In this document: in pieces, positions 26,031-33,934 of the stretch
How positions within the stretch are numbered: the stretch's first letter is position 1
How the letters are laid out: each line of letters begins with the position of its first letter
Assembly: GCF_036226445.1 (NCBI RefSeq)
Contig: NZ_CP108474.1
Span: forward strand, 1,674,001 to 1,738,000
Length of the DNA stretch: 64,000 bases
Source of the DNA: Streptomyces sp. NBC_01255
GTDB lineage: Bacteria > Actinomycetota > Actinomycetes > Streptomycetales > Streptomycetaceae
Direction of reading: 5' to 3'
Program-made: the position numbers and the translations under genes
Notes under the pieces: generated by a model
Database searches by the model: none
Seen by the model: only the letters and a program-made list of their open reading frames with translations
What the model was told of the DNA's origin: nothing

Positions 26031-26474
26031 ATGACGAGCCACCTGACCCACGTCCCCGCGCCCGACGGCCTCGCGCCCAGTCCGCAGTACAGCCACGTCG
26101 TCTGGGGGACGGGCCGGTTCGTCGCGATATCCGGGCAGTGTGCGCTGGACGCCTCCGGCGCGGTGGTCGGGGAGGGCGACGCGGTGGCCCAGGCCCATCA
26201 GGTCTTCGCCAATCTGGAGCGCTGCCTCGCCGCCGCCGGCGCGGGGTTCGGGGACGTGGTGAAGCTGACGTACTTCGTCACGGACGTGGCCCACCTCCCC
26301 GCGGTGCGGGACGCCCGGGACGCGTACTTCGCGGGGGCGCCGCTGCCGGCGAGCTCGGCGATGCAGGTGTCGGCGCTGGTCCGGCCGGAACTCCTCGTGG
26401 AGATCGAGGCCTTCGCCCTCGTCCCCGAGCGGGAGACCGGGGATGTCGAGGCGGAGCTCCGGTTGGTGCGCTGA
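26031..26474 (+). CDS. RidA/YjgF family protein (reactive enamine/imine deaminase)
   Basis: The 147-residue protein shows the family pattern: VAISGQCALDASGAVVGEG near the N-terminus, QVFANLERCLAAAGAGFGDV, KLTYFVTD, and PASSAMQVSALVRPELLVEIEAFA with the arginine that binds carboxylate substrates. RidA proteins hydrolyse reactive 2-aminoacrylate-type intermediates made by PLP enzymes; several subgroups have unknown substrates. I chose ATG 26031. A GAGGAT hexamer ends seven bases upstream and fits a leaderless -10, while ATG 26022 and GTG 26007 would only add unconserved residues. It is close to the convergent HEAT-repeat gene (11-base gap). Confidence 0.85.
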   Translation: MTSHLTHVPAPDGLAPSPQYSHVVWGTGRFVAISGQCALDASGAVVGEGDAVAQAHQVFANLERCLAAAGAGFGDVVKLTYFVTDVAHLPAVRDARDAYFAGAPLPASSAMQVSALVRPELLVEIEAFALVPERETGDVEAELRLVR

Positions 26475-26485
26475 CGCCGTGTTCC

Positions 26486-27088
26486 TCAGCCGAGCGGGCC
26501 GAGCCGCGTCAGTGAGTCCTCTGCCGCGCGGCCGAGCCGGGGGTGCGGGAGCGCGGCTTCAAGAGCCGGGCGGGCCCGGGGGTCGCCGAGCGCTCCGAGA
26601 CCCTCGACGCAGGCGAGTCCGACCCGCCAGTGGGGGTCGTCGGCCGGGAGTCGCCGCCGGAGGACGGTGATCAGGGCCGGTACGGACTCGGGGGCGCGGA
26701 GTTCGGCGAGCAGCCGGACCGGCAGGAGGGCATAGGCGACCCGGAGTTCGTTGGTGGCGAGGGTGGCGGCCGCGCGGGCGGTCCGCGGGTCGCCGAGCCG
26801 GACCAGGGCGTGGGCGGCGGTGACGCAGCGCTCGGGGTCGCGGTGGTTGAGGAGGAGGACGAGCGCCTCGAAGGCGCGCGGGTCGCCCGCGAGTCCGAGC
26901 TTGCAGGCGGCGATCTCGCGGGCCCAGAGCGGCTGCCCGGGTGCGGTGAGGACCTGGTGGAGTTCCTCCGGGTCGTCGGTTCCGGCGAGTTCTCCGAATG
27001 CCGCCGGGACTTCTCCGGAGTCATTCTCGATCTCGTCCCGCAATCGATCGATCATCGAGCAGAATTCCGGATCCTCGGCGCTTTCCAT
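26486..27088 (-). CDS. HEAT-repeat protein
   Basis: The 200-residue protein consists of tandem two-helix HEAT-like repeats from about residue 45 on: REIAACKLGLAGDPRAFEAL, CVTAAHALVRLGDPRTARAA, RLLAELRAPESVPALITVL and CVEGLGALGDPRARPALEAA. These form a curved protein-binding scaffold; no partner is evident. ATG 27088 was chosen because a TAGGCT -10 element lies seven bases upstream (27096-27101), giving a leaderless message; GTG 27118 would add ten residues. It is divergent from the 3-hydroxyacyl-CoA dehydrogenase gene and convergent with RidA. Confidence 0.82.
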   Translation of the reverse strand: MESAEDPEFCSMIDRLRDEIENDSGEVPAAFGELAGTDDPEELHQVLTAPGQPLWAREIAACKLGLAGDPRAFEALVLLLNHRDPERCVTAAHALVRLGDPRTARAAATLATNELRVAYALLPVRLLAELRAPESVPALITVLRRRLPADDPHWRVGLACVEGLGALGDPRARPALEAALPHPRLGRAAEDSLTRLGPLG

Positions 27089-27095
27089 GAATCCG

Positions 27096-27101
27096 AGCCT
27101 A
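27096..27101 (-). promoter_or_regulatory. Leaderless -10 element for the HEAT-repeat gene
   Basis: TAGGCT on the minus strand, then seven bases, then ATG 27088. It is one of a set of like-spaced elements in this window and decides the start codon. Confidence 0.5.
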
Positions 27102-27150
27102 TCCGCGATCCAGATCACACTTTCTCAACTTGCCGGGACTGGCGCGCTCG

Positions 27151-27168
27151 TTACCGGCCGGTTAGTCT
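27151..27168 (+). promoter_or_regulatory. Promoter/operator for the 3-hydroxyacyl-CoA dehydrogenase
   Basis: The palindrome ACCGGCCGGT (27153-27162, extended imperfectly to TTA/TTA on both sides) overlaps a TAGTCT -10-like hexamer at 27163-27168. Palindromes of this kind are common targets of TetR-family acyl-CoA regulators; a TetR gene lies at 29295. The untranslated leader would be about 220 bases. Confidence 0.4.
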
Positions 27169-27289
27169 CAGGTGAGCGGGTCACCACCCGCACTCCTCGC
27201 GACAACCTGGTGACGCAGTTGTCGTGAGTGCTTCGTCGGTTCGGCAGTTTCGATGCGACTCCGGGACAGAGTCCGTCGCCCCTTTCTTC

Positions 27290-27322
27290 AGGGCATCGCC
27301 CTTCTTTCCAGGGCCTCGCCCT
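27290..27322 (+). repeat. Two tandem small hairpins in a pyrimidine-rich leader
   Basis: AGGGCATCGCCCT (27290-27302) and AGGGCCTCGCCCT (27310-27322) are near-identical hairpins 20 bases apart inside a CU-rich leader (about 27280-27390). They may act as an mRNA control or processing element. There is no other gene in 27089-27397. Confidence 0.35.
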
Positions 27323-27397
27323 CGATCTTTCCCGCGCCCTTTCTCTCTCGCGCGCGCACTGCCCTCAGTCGTCACTCTTCCTCCCTGGAGTCCCCTG

Positions 27398-29179
27398 ATG
27401 GACACCCCTCTCTCCACCATCGCCGTCGTCGGTCTCGGCACCATGGGCACCGGCATCGCCGACGTCCTCGCCCGGGCCGGCCGCGAGGTCATCGGCATCG
27501 ACATCGACGACACCGCCGCCGCCCGGGCCGTCGCCGCCCTGGAGGCCTCCACCGCCCGCGCCGTGGCCCGCGAGCGGATCACCGAGGAGGAGCGGCAGGA
27601 CGTCCTGGCCCGCTTCCGTACCTTCTCCGACCTCCAGGCGGCCGCCGAGGCCGACCTCGTGATCGAGGTCGTGCCCGAGTCGTACGAGGCGAAGCAGGAG
27701 GTCTTCCGGGCGCTCGACGGGATCGTCCGGCCCGACGCGATCCTGGCCACCGGCACCAACGCGCTCTCCGTCACCCGGCTCGCCGCCGACTCGGCCCACC
27801 CCGAGCGGGTGCTCGGCCTGCACTTCTTCACCCCCGTGCAGGCGATGAAGCTGGTCGAGGTGGTCTCCTCCGTGCTGACCGACCCGCGGGCCGTCGACGC
27901 CGTCACGCGGCTCGCGGAGGACCTCGGCAAGGAGCCGGTGGCGGTCGGCGACCGGGCCGGTTTCATCGCGGACGGGCTGCTCTTCGGCTACCTGAACCAG
28001 GCCGCCGCCATGTACGAGGCCAAGTACGCCTCCCGCGAGGACATCGACGCGGCCATGAAGCTGGGCTGCGGCCTGCCGATGGGGCCGCTGGCGCTGCTCG
28101 ACCTGATCGGCGTCGACACGGCCCGTACGGTCCTGGAGGCCATGTACACGTCCTCGCACGACCGGCTGCACGCCCCCGCCCCGATCCTCAAGCAGCTCAG
28201 CGAGGCGGGCCTGACCGGCCGCAAGGCGGGCCGCGGTTTCTACACGTACGAGGCGCCGGGCTCCGGCGAGGTCGTGCGGGACGCGCTCACCCCGCTGACC
28301 TCCGCCGACGCCGGCGGCGGCCGTGAGGTCCGGTCGGTCGGCGTCGCCGGCTCCGGCACCATGGCCTCCGGCATCGCCGAGGTCTTCGCCAAGGCCGGGT
28401 ACGAGGTCGTCCTCGCCGCCCGCTCCCAGGAGAAGGCGGACACGGCCAAGGCCCGGATCGCCAAGTCCCTGGCCCGCTCCGTCGACAAGGGCCGGATGAC
28501 CGGCGAGGCCCGCGACACGACGCTGGCCCTGATCACCGCGGCCGGCACGCTCGACGCCTTCGCCGAGGTCGACCTGGCCGTCGAGGCGGTCGCCGAGGAC
28601 CTGGGGATCAAGCAGGAGCTGTTCGCGCGGCTCGACAAGATCTGCAAGCCGGGCGCGGTGCTCGCCACCACGACCTCCTCACTGCCGGTCGTGGCCTGCG
28701 CCCGCGCCACCTCGCGCCCGCAGGACGTCATCGGGATGCACTTCTTCAACCCGGCGCCCGCGATGAAGCTGGTCGAGATCGTCCGTACGGTCCTGACGGC
28801 CGACGACGTCCACGCCACCGTCCGCGAGGTCACCACGAAGATCCGCAAGCACCCGGTGGACTGCGGCGACCGTGCCGGCTTCATCGTGAACGCGCTGCTC
28901 TTCCCGTACCTGAACAACGCGATCAAGATGGTCGAGGAGCACTACGCGACCCTCGACGACATCGACGCCGCGATGAAGCTGGGCGGCGGCTACCCGATGG
29001 GCCCGTTCGAGCTGCTCGACGTGGTCGGTCTGGATGTCTCGCTCGCGATCGAGCAGGTGCTGCACCGCGAGTTCCGCGACCCGGGCCTCGCCCCCGCCCC
29101 GCTCCTGGAGCACCTGGTGGCGGCCGGCTGCCTCGGCCGCAAGACGGGACGCGGCTTCCGCGAATATGCCCGCCGCTGA
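27398..29179 (+). CDS. Duplicated 3-hydroxyacyl-CoA dehydrogenase
   Basis: A 593-residue protein made of two complete 3-hydroxyacyl-CoA dehydrogenase copies. Copy one (1-290) has the NAD-binding GLGTMGTG, the catalytic histidine region GLHFFTPVQAMKLVE and a C-terminal domain with GPLALLDLIG. Copy two (about 300-593) repeats these as GSGTMASG, GMHFFNPAPAMKLVE and GPFELLDVVG. Both copies keep their key residues, so both could be active. The reaction is NAD(P)-dependent interconversion of 3-hydroxyacyl-CoA and 3-oxoacyl-CoA, which can feed crotonyl-CoA to the Ccr enzyme encoded nearby. ATG 27398 has GGAG seven bases upstream. A strong terminator (29210-29245) isolates it from the TetR gene. Confidence 0.92.
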   Translation: MDTPLSTIAVVGLGTMGTGIADVLARAGREVIGIDIDDTAAARAVAALEASTARAVARERITEEERQDVLARFRTFSDLQAAAEADLVIEVVPESYEAKQEVFRALDGIVRPDAILATGTNALSVTRLAADSAHPERVLGLHFFTPVQAMKLVEVVSSVLTDPRAVDAVTRLAEDLGKEPVAVGDRAGFIADGLLFGYLNQAAAMYEAKYASREDIDAAMKLGCGLPMGPLALLDLIGVDTARTVLEAMYTSSHDRLHAPAPILKQLSEAGLTGRKAGRGFYTYEAPGSGEVVRDALTPLTSADAGGGREVRSVGVAGSGTMASGIAEVFAKAGYEVVLAARSQEKADTAKARIAKSLARSVDKGRMTGEARDTTLALITAAGTLDAFAEVDLAVEAVAEDLGIKQELFARLDKICKPGAVLATTTSSLPVVACARATSRPQDVIGMHFFNPAPAMKLVEIVRTVLTADDVHATVREVTTKIRKHPVDCGDRAGFIVNALLFPYLNNAIKMVEEHYATLDDIDAAMKLGGGYPMGPFELLDVVGLDVSLAIEQVLHREFRDPGLAPAPLLEHLVAAGCLGRKTGRGFREYARR

Positions 29180-29209
29180 GCCGCCCACCGCGGGCTGGGG
29201 CGGCCTGCT

Positions 29210-29245
29210 GAGCTCCCCGGGCACCTCCGGTGCCCCGGGGGGCTC
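29210..29245 (+). terminator. Intrinsic terminator hairpin
   Basis: GAGCTCCCCGGGCACC pairs with GGTGCCCCGGGGGGCTC around a TCC loop with one bulge. It lies 30 bases after the 3-hydroxyacyl-CoA dehydrogenase stop. Confidence 0.8.
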
Positions 29246-29282
29246 CCCGCCCCCACCTGGGCACACTCCCACTCCGATGCAG

Positions 29283-29288
29283 TACGTT
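29283..29288 (+). promoter_or_regulatory. Leaderless -10 element for the TetR gene
   Basis: TACGTT is followed by six bases and ATG 29295. It favours this start over ATG 29277, which would lie upstream of the transcript. Confidence 0.45.
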
Positions 29289-29294
29289 CGGACC

Positions 29295-30113
29295 ATGCCC
29301 AAGGCCGCGAAGACACCCCGTGCCACGTCCACGTCCGACGCTCCGGAGAGCGCGGCCGGCACGCGTGCCGCCGCCCAGCGGCTCAAGATGCGCCGGGAGC
29401 TGGCGACGGCGGCGATGGAGCTCTTCGCCACCAAGGGGTACGAGGCGACGACCGTCGACGAGATCGCGGCCACGGCCGGGGTCGCCCGGCGGACCTTCTT
29501 CCGCCACTTCCGGTCCAAGGAAGAGGCGATCTTCCCGGACCACGACGACACGCTGGTGCGGGCGGAGGCGGTGCTGAACGCCGCCCCGCCGCACGAGCAC
29601 CCGCTCGACACCGTGTGCCGGGGCATCAAGGAAGTCATGAAGATGTACGCGGGCTCCCCCGCGGTCTCCGTGGAGCGCTACCGGCTGACCCGCGAGGTGC
29701 CGACCCTGCGGGAGCGCGAGATCGCCTCGGTGGCCCGCTACGAGCGGCTGTTCACCCGCTATCTCCTGGGCCACTTCGACGAGCGCGACCACCACGACGG
29801 CAACGACGACCCGCTGCTCGCGGAGGTGGCCGCCTCGGCGGTCGTCACCGCGCACAACCACGTGCTGCGCCGCTGGCTGCGGGCGGGGGGCCAGGGCGAC
29901 GTGGAGGCCCAGCTCGACCACGCCTTCGCGATCGTCCGGGACACCTTCGGCACCGGCATAGGCGCGGGCCGGCCGGCCCAGCCCCCGCAGGCCGAGCAGG
30001 CGCCGGCCGTCCGGGCCTCCACCACCGGTGACGTGGTGATAGCCGTGGCCCGCACGGACGCTCCGCTCGACGAGGTCATGCGCACGATCCAACAGGCACT
30101 CAAGAACCCCTGA
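29295..30113 (+). CDS. TetR/AcrR family transcriptional regulator
   Basis: The 272-residue protein has its DNA-binding domain at about 34-80: RELATAAMELFATKGYEATT, then VDEIAATAGVARRTFFRHF and RSKEEAIFPDHD. The rest is a helical ligand-binding domain. The C-terminal 60 residues, after a Pro/Gln/Ala-rich linker, form a small extra unit ending DEVMRTIQQALKNP. Lying between the hydroxyacyl-CoA dehydrogenase and ccr, it is the obvious candidate regulator of this acyl-CoA block, perhaps through the palindromes at 27151-27164 or 30276-30288; that link is inference. The leaderless start at 29295 is supported by a TACGTT -10 element. It ends at a strong terminator (30159-30195), so it is transcribed apart from ccr. 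Confidence 0.9.
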   Translation: MPKAAKTPRATSTSDAPESAAGTRAAAQRLKMRRELATAAMELFATKGYEATTVDEIAATAGVARRTFFRHFRSKEEAIFPDHDDTLVRAEAVLNAAPPHEHPLDTVCRGIKEVMKMYAGSPAVSVERYRLTREVPTLREREIASVARYERLFTRYLLGHFDERDHHDGNDDPLLAEVAASAVVTAHNHVLRRWLRAGGQGDVEAQLDHAFAIVRDTFGTGIGAGRPAQPPQAEQAPAVRASTTGDVVIAVARTDAPLDEVMRTIQQALKNP

Positions 30114-30158
30114 GGAGCCCCTTGAGGAGCCCCTGAGGGCCCTTGAGACCGCTCCACC

Positions 30159-30195
30159 AAGAAGGCCGCCCCCGGTTTCCGGGGGCGGCCTTCTT
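30159..30195 (+). terminator. Intrinsic terminator hairpin
   Basis: A perfect 17-bp stem, AAGAAGGCCGCCCCCGG / CCGGGGGCGGCCTTCTT, has a TTT loop and sits 45 bases after the TetR stop. It insulates ccr from the upstream gene. Confidence 0.9.
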
Positions 30196-30275
30196 CGTAT
30201 CGTCCCAGTTCAGGGGGGATTTCGATCGATCATCGCTCATCCGTGACGGGCAGATTGCATCTGAGTGAAATTGTT

Positions 30276-30317
30276 GGCACGCAGTGCCTTGTGCGGTGGC
30301 ACGGCGTGTCATACGTT
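30276..30317 (+). promoter_or_regulatory. Promoter and candidate operator of the ccr operon
   Basis: TTGTGC (30289-30294), 17 bases, then TACGTT (30312-30317) form a plausible promoter. The inverted repeat GGCAC-GCA-GTGCC (30276-30288) directly precedes the -35 element. The leader to GTG 30546 is about 220 bases and contains no other gene that I can support in 30196-30545. Confidence 0.4.
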
Positions 30318-30545
30318 GATGTTGTCCGGGCGGCCGGCGAGCAGAGAACACCTCGTTCGCCGGCTGTCCCCACAAGCCGACGGCTCGTGCGCCCGGACGC
30401 CTGCGTCACAGGCACCCTCGCGCCACCAGCGCCGCGCCACCGCACCACCCGAGCCGAACCGACGGCACACCTCCACAGCAACAGCACTCCCCGCCGTAAC
30501 CCTCAGGCGTCCCTCCCTCAGGACGCTCATCGCCGGAGGCAACCC

Positions 30546-31883
30546 GTGAAGGAAATCCTGGCCGCGATCCAGTCGCAGGACGCCACGTCCGCCGACTTCG
30601 CGAACATCCCGCTCCCCGAGTCGTACCGGGGCATCACCGTCCACAAGGACGAGGCCGAGATGTTCGCCGGGCTCGCCAGCCGCGACAAGGACCCGCGCAA
30701 GTCGCTGCACCTCGACGACGTGCCGCTGCCCGAGCTCGGCCCGGGCGAGGCCCTGGTCGCCGTCATGGCCTCCTCGGTCAACTACAACTCGGTCTGGACC
30801 TCGATCTTCGAGCCGGTGTCGACCTTCGGCTTCCTGGAGCGCTACGGCCGGCTCAGCGACCTCAGCAAGCGCCACGACCTGCCGTACCACGTCATCGGCT
30901 CCGACCTCGCGGGCGTCGTGCTGCGCACCGGCCCCGGCGTGAACTCGTGGAAGCCCGGCGACGAGGTCGTCGCCCACTGCCTCTCGGTCGAGCTGGAGTC
31001 CTCCGACGGCCACAACGACACGATGCTCGACCCCGAGCAGCGCATCTGGGGCTTCGAGACCAACTTCGGCGGCCTGGCGGAGATCGCCCTCGTCAAGTCG
31101 AACCAGCTGATGCCGAAGCCCGGCCACCTCAGCTGGGAGGAGGCGGCCTCCCCCGGCCTCGTGAACTCCACCGCCTACCGTCAGCTGGTCTCCCGCAACG
31201 GCGCCGGCATGAAGCAGGGCGACAACGTCCTCATCTGGGGCGCGAGCGGCGGACTCGGCTCGTACGCCACGCAGTTCGCCCTCGCCGGCGGCGCCAACCC
31301 GATCTGTGTCGTCTCCTCCCCGGAGAAGGCCGACATCTGCCGCGCGATGGGCGCCGAGGCGGTCATCGACCGCAACGCCGAGGGCTACAAGTTCTGGAAG
31401 GACGAGCACACCCAGGACCCGAAGGAGTGGAAGCGCTTCGGCAAGCGCATCCGCGAGCTCACCGGCGGCGAGGACATCGACATCGTCTTCGAGCACCCCG
31501 GCCGCGAGACCTTCGGCGCCTCCGTGTACGTCACCCGCAAGGGCGGCACCATCACCACCTGCGCCTCCACCTCGGGCTACATGCACGAGTACGACAACCG
31601 CTACCTGTGGATGTCGCTGAAGCGGATCATCGGCTCGCACTTCGCCAACTACCGCGAGGCGTGGGAGGCGAACCGCCTGATCGCCAAGGGCAAGATCCAC
31701 CCGACCCTGTCGAAGGTCTACTCCCTGGAGGAGACCGGCCAGGCCGCCTACGACGTGCACCGCAACCTGCACCAGGGCAAGGTCGGCGTCCTCGCGCTCG
31801 CGCCGCAGGAGGGCCTGGGCGTCACCAACCCCGAGCTGCGCGAGAAGCACCTCGACGCCATCAACCGTTTCCGCAACATCTGA
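30546..31883 (+). CDS. ccr: Crotonyl-CoA carboxylase/reductase
   Basis: This 445-residue protein has the length and sequence character of Ccr: an MDR-type reductase with the NADPH-binding motif GASGGLGSYATQFA at about 232-245, an N-terminal PESYRGITVHKDEAEMF block and an active-site region with FETNFGGLAEIALVK. It reduces crotonyl-CoA with NADPH while fixing CO2, giving (2S)-ethylmalonyl-CoA. This is the committed step of the ethylmalonyl-CoA pathway and a source of extender units for polyketides. GTG 30546 follows GGAGG by six bases. It heads a five-gene operon with meaA 14 bases downstream. It is cytoplasmic. Confidence 0.96.
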   Translation: MKEILAAIQSQDATSADFANIPLPESYRGITVHKDEAEMFAGLASRDKDPRKSLHLDDVPLPELGPGEALVAVMASSVNYNSVWTSIFEPVSTFGFLERYGRLSDLSKRHDLPYHVIGSDLAGVVLRTGPGVNSWKPGDEVVAHCLSVELESSDGHNDTMLDPEQRIWGFETNFGGLAEIALVKSNQLMPKPGHLSWEEAASPGLVNSTAYRQLVSRNGAGMKQGDNVLIWGASGGLGSYATQFALAGGANPICVVSSPEKADICRAMGAEAVIDRNAEGYKFWKDEHTQDPKEWKRFGKRIRELTGGEDIDIVFEHPGRETFGASVYVTRKGGTITTCASTSGYMHEYDNRYLWMSLKRIIGSHFANYREAWEANRLIAKGKIHPTLSKVYSLEETGQAAYDVHRNLHQGKVGVLALAPQEGLGVTNPELREKHLDAINRFRNI

Positions 31884-31897
31884 GCCCGGGACCATAG

Positions 31898-33934
31898 ATG
31901 ACTGAGCGCCAGAAGGACCGGCCGTGGCTCATGCGGACCTACGCCGGTCACTCGACCGCCGAGGCGTCCAACGAGCTGTACCGGCGCAACCTCGCCAAGG
32001 GTCAGACCGGCCTGTCGGTCGCGTTCGACCTGCCGACGCAGACGGGCTACGACCCCGACCACATCCTCGCCCGCGGCGAGGTCGGCCGGGTCGGCGTCCC
32101 CGTCTCGCACCTCGGTGACATGCGCCGGCTGTTCCAGGACATCCCCCTGGAGCAGATGAACACCTCGATGACCATCAACGCCACGGCGATGTGGCTGCTG
32201 GCGCTCTACCAGGTGGCCGCCGAGGAGCAGGGTGCGGACATCACCCAGCTCCAGGGCACCACCCAGAACGACATCGTGAAGGAGTACCTGTCGCGCGGGA
32301 CGCACGTCTTCCCGCCCGGCCCCTCCCTCCGCCTCACGACGGACATGATCGCGTACACGGTCAACCACATCCCGAAGTGGAACCCGATCAACATCTGCAG
32401 TTACCACCTGCAGGAGGCGGGGGCCACTCCGGTCCAGGAGATCTCGTACGCGATGGCCACCGCGATCGCGGTGCTCGACTCGGTCCGCGACTCCGGGCAG
32501 GTCCCGGCGGACCGCTTCGGCGAGGTCGTCGCCCGCATCTCCTTCTTCGTGAACGCGGGCGTCCGCTTCATCGAGGAGATGTGCAAGATGCGCGCCTTCG
32601 GCCGCATCTGGGACAAGATCACCCACGAGCGGTACGGGATCGAGAACGAGAAGCAGCGCCGGTTCCGCTACGGCGTGCAGGTCAACTCGCTCGGCCTGAC
32701 CGAGGCCCAGCCGGAGAACAACGTCCAGCGGATCGTCCTGGAGATGCTGGCCGTCACCCTCTCCAAGGACGCCCGCGCGCGGGCCGTGCAGCTCCCCGCC
32801 TGGAACGAGGCGCTCGGTCTGCCGCGGCCCTGGGACCAGCAGTGGTCGCTCCGCATCCAGCAGGTGCTCGCCCACGAGTCCGACCTGCTGGAGTACGAGG
32901 ACATCTTCGCCGGCTCGCACGTGATCGAGGCCAAGGTCGAGTCGCTCGTCGCGGAGTGCCTGGCCGAGATCGACCGGATCCAGGAGATGGGCGGCGCCAT
33001 GGCGGCCGTCGAGTCCGGCTACCTCAAGTCGCAGCTCGTCTCCTCGCACGCCGAGCGGCGCGCCCGGATCGAGTCCGGCGACGAGAAGATCATCGGCGTC
33101 AACATCTTCCAGTCGACCGAGGAGAACCCCCTCACGGCCGACCTCGACACCGCGATCATGACGGTCGACCCGGCGGTCGAGGCGCGTGTGGTCGGCTCGC
33201 TGAAGACCTGGCGGGACAACCGCTACCAGCCGCCGTTCAACCACCCGCGCCCCTGCAAGGCCCTCGAACGCCTCAAGGAGGCCGCCAAGGGCACCGGCAA
33301 CCTCATGGAGGCCACCCTCGAGTGCGCCCGCGCCGGGGTCACGACCGGTGAGTGGACCGAGGCCCTGCGCGAGGTGTTCGGCGAGTTCCGGGCCCCCACC
33401 GGCGTCTCCTCGGCCCCGGTCGCGGTGACGGCCGAGGAGGGCACGCCGCTGGCTCTCGTACGGGAGAAGGTGGCGCGGACCGCCGACGAGCTCGGCGCCG
33501 GGCGGCTGCGGCTGCTCGTCGGCAAGCCGGGCCTGGACGGGCACTCCAACGGCGCCGAGCAGATCGCCGTACGGGCCCGTGACGCCGGTTTCGAGGTGGT
33601 CTACCAGGGCATCCGGCTGACCCCCGAGCAGATCGTCAACGCGGCTCTCGCCGAGGACGTGCACTGCGTGGGCCTGTCGATCCTCTCCGGCTCGCACGCC
33701 GAGCTGGTCCCGGACGTCCTCGACCGCCTCCGCGAGGCGGGCGCGACCGACGTGCCGGTCATCGTCGGCGGGATCATCCCGAACGCCGACGCCGCAGATC
33801 TGAAGCGCGCGGGTGTCGCCGCCGTCTTCACACCGAAGGACTTCGGTATCACGGAGATCATCGGCCGTATCGTCGACGAGATCCGGAAAGCTCACCAGCT
33901 CAGCCCCCTTGAAAGTACGGAGGTCCTCGCATGA
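31898..33934 (+). CDS. meaA: Ethylmalonyl-CoA mutase, B12-dependent (MeaA)
   Basis: A 678-residue single-chain member of the methylmalonyl-CoA mutase family. The N-terminal TIM barrel (about 1-500) contains NTSMTINATAMWLLALY and LQGTTQNDIVKEYLSRG, and the C-terminal cobalamin domain shows DGHSNG with Asp547 and His549 (the lower axial cobalt ligand), then SILSGSH and GGIIPN. The single-chain format and the place after ccr identify it as ethylmalonyl-CoA mutase, which makes methylsuccinyl-CoA, rather than methylmalonyl-CoA mutase. It overlaps the following lyase gene by four bases (ATGA). Full length; no signal peptide. Confidence 0.94.
   Translation: MTERQKDRPWLMRTYAGHSTAEASNELYRRNLAKGQTGLSVAFDLPTQTGYDPDHILARGEVGRVGVPVSHLGDMRRLFQDIPLEQMNTSMTINATAMWLLALYQVAAEEQGADITQLQGTTQNDIVKEYLSRGTHVFPPGPSLRLTTDMIAYTVNHIPKWNPINICSYHLQEAGATPVQEISYAMATAIAVLDSVRDSGQVPADRFGEVVARISFFVNAGVRFIEEMCKMRAFGRIWDKITHERYGIENEKQRRFRYGVQVNSLGLTEAQPENNVQRIVLEMLAVTLSKDARARAVQLPAWNEALGLPRPWDQQWSLRIQQVLAHESDLLEYEDIFAGSHVIEAKVESLVAECLAEIDRIQEMGGAMAAVESGYLKSQLVSSHAERRARIESGDEKIIGVNIFQSTEENPLTADLDTAIMTVDPAVEARVVGSLKTWRDNRYQPPFNHPRPCKALERLKEAAKGTGNLMEATLECARAGVTTGEWTEALREVFGEFRAPTGVSSAPVAVTAEEGTPLALVREKVARTADELGAGRLRLLVGKPGLDGHSNGAEQIAVRARDAGFEVVYQGIRLTPEQIVNAALAEDVHCVGLSILSGSHAELVPDVLDRLREAGATDVPVIVGGIIPNADAADLKRAGVAAVFTPKDFGITEIIGRIVDEIRKAHQLSPLESTEVLA

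Noticed and set aside
27224..27397. Upstream extension of the hydroxyacyl-CoA dehydrogenase frame
   Set aside because: The translation is Pro/Phe/Ser-rich without family similarity, and ATG 27398 has a ribosome site directly before the conserved NAD-binding start.
30346..30358. GAAC...GTTC sequence in the ccr leader as a LexA box
   Set aside because: The half-sites are five bases apart, not four, and lie downstream of the predicted promoter.
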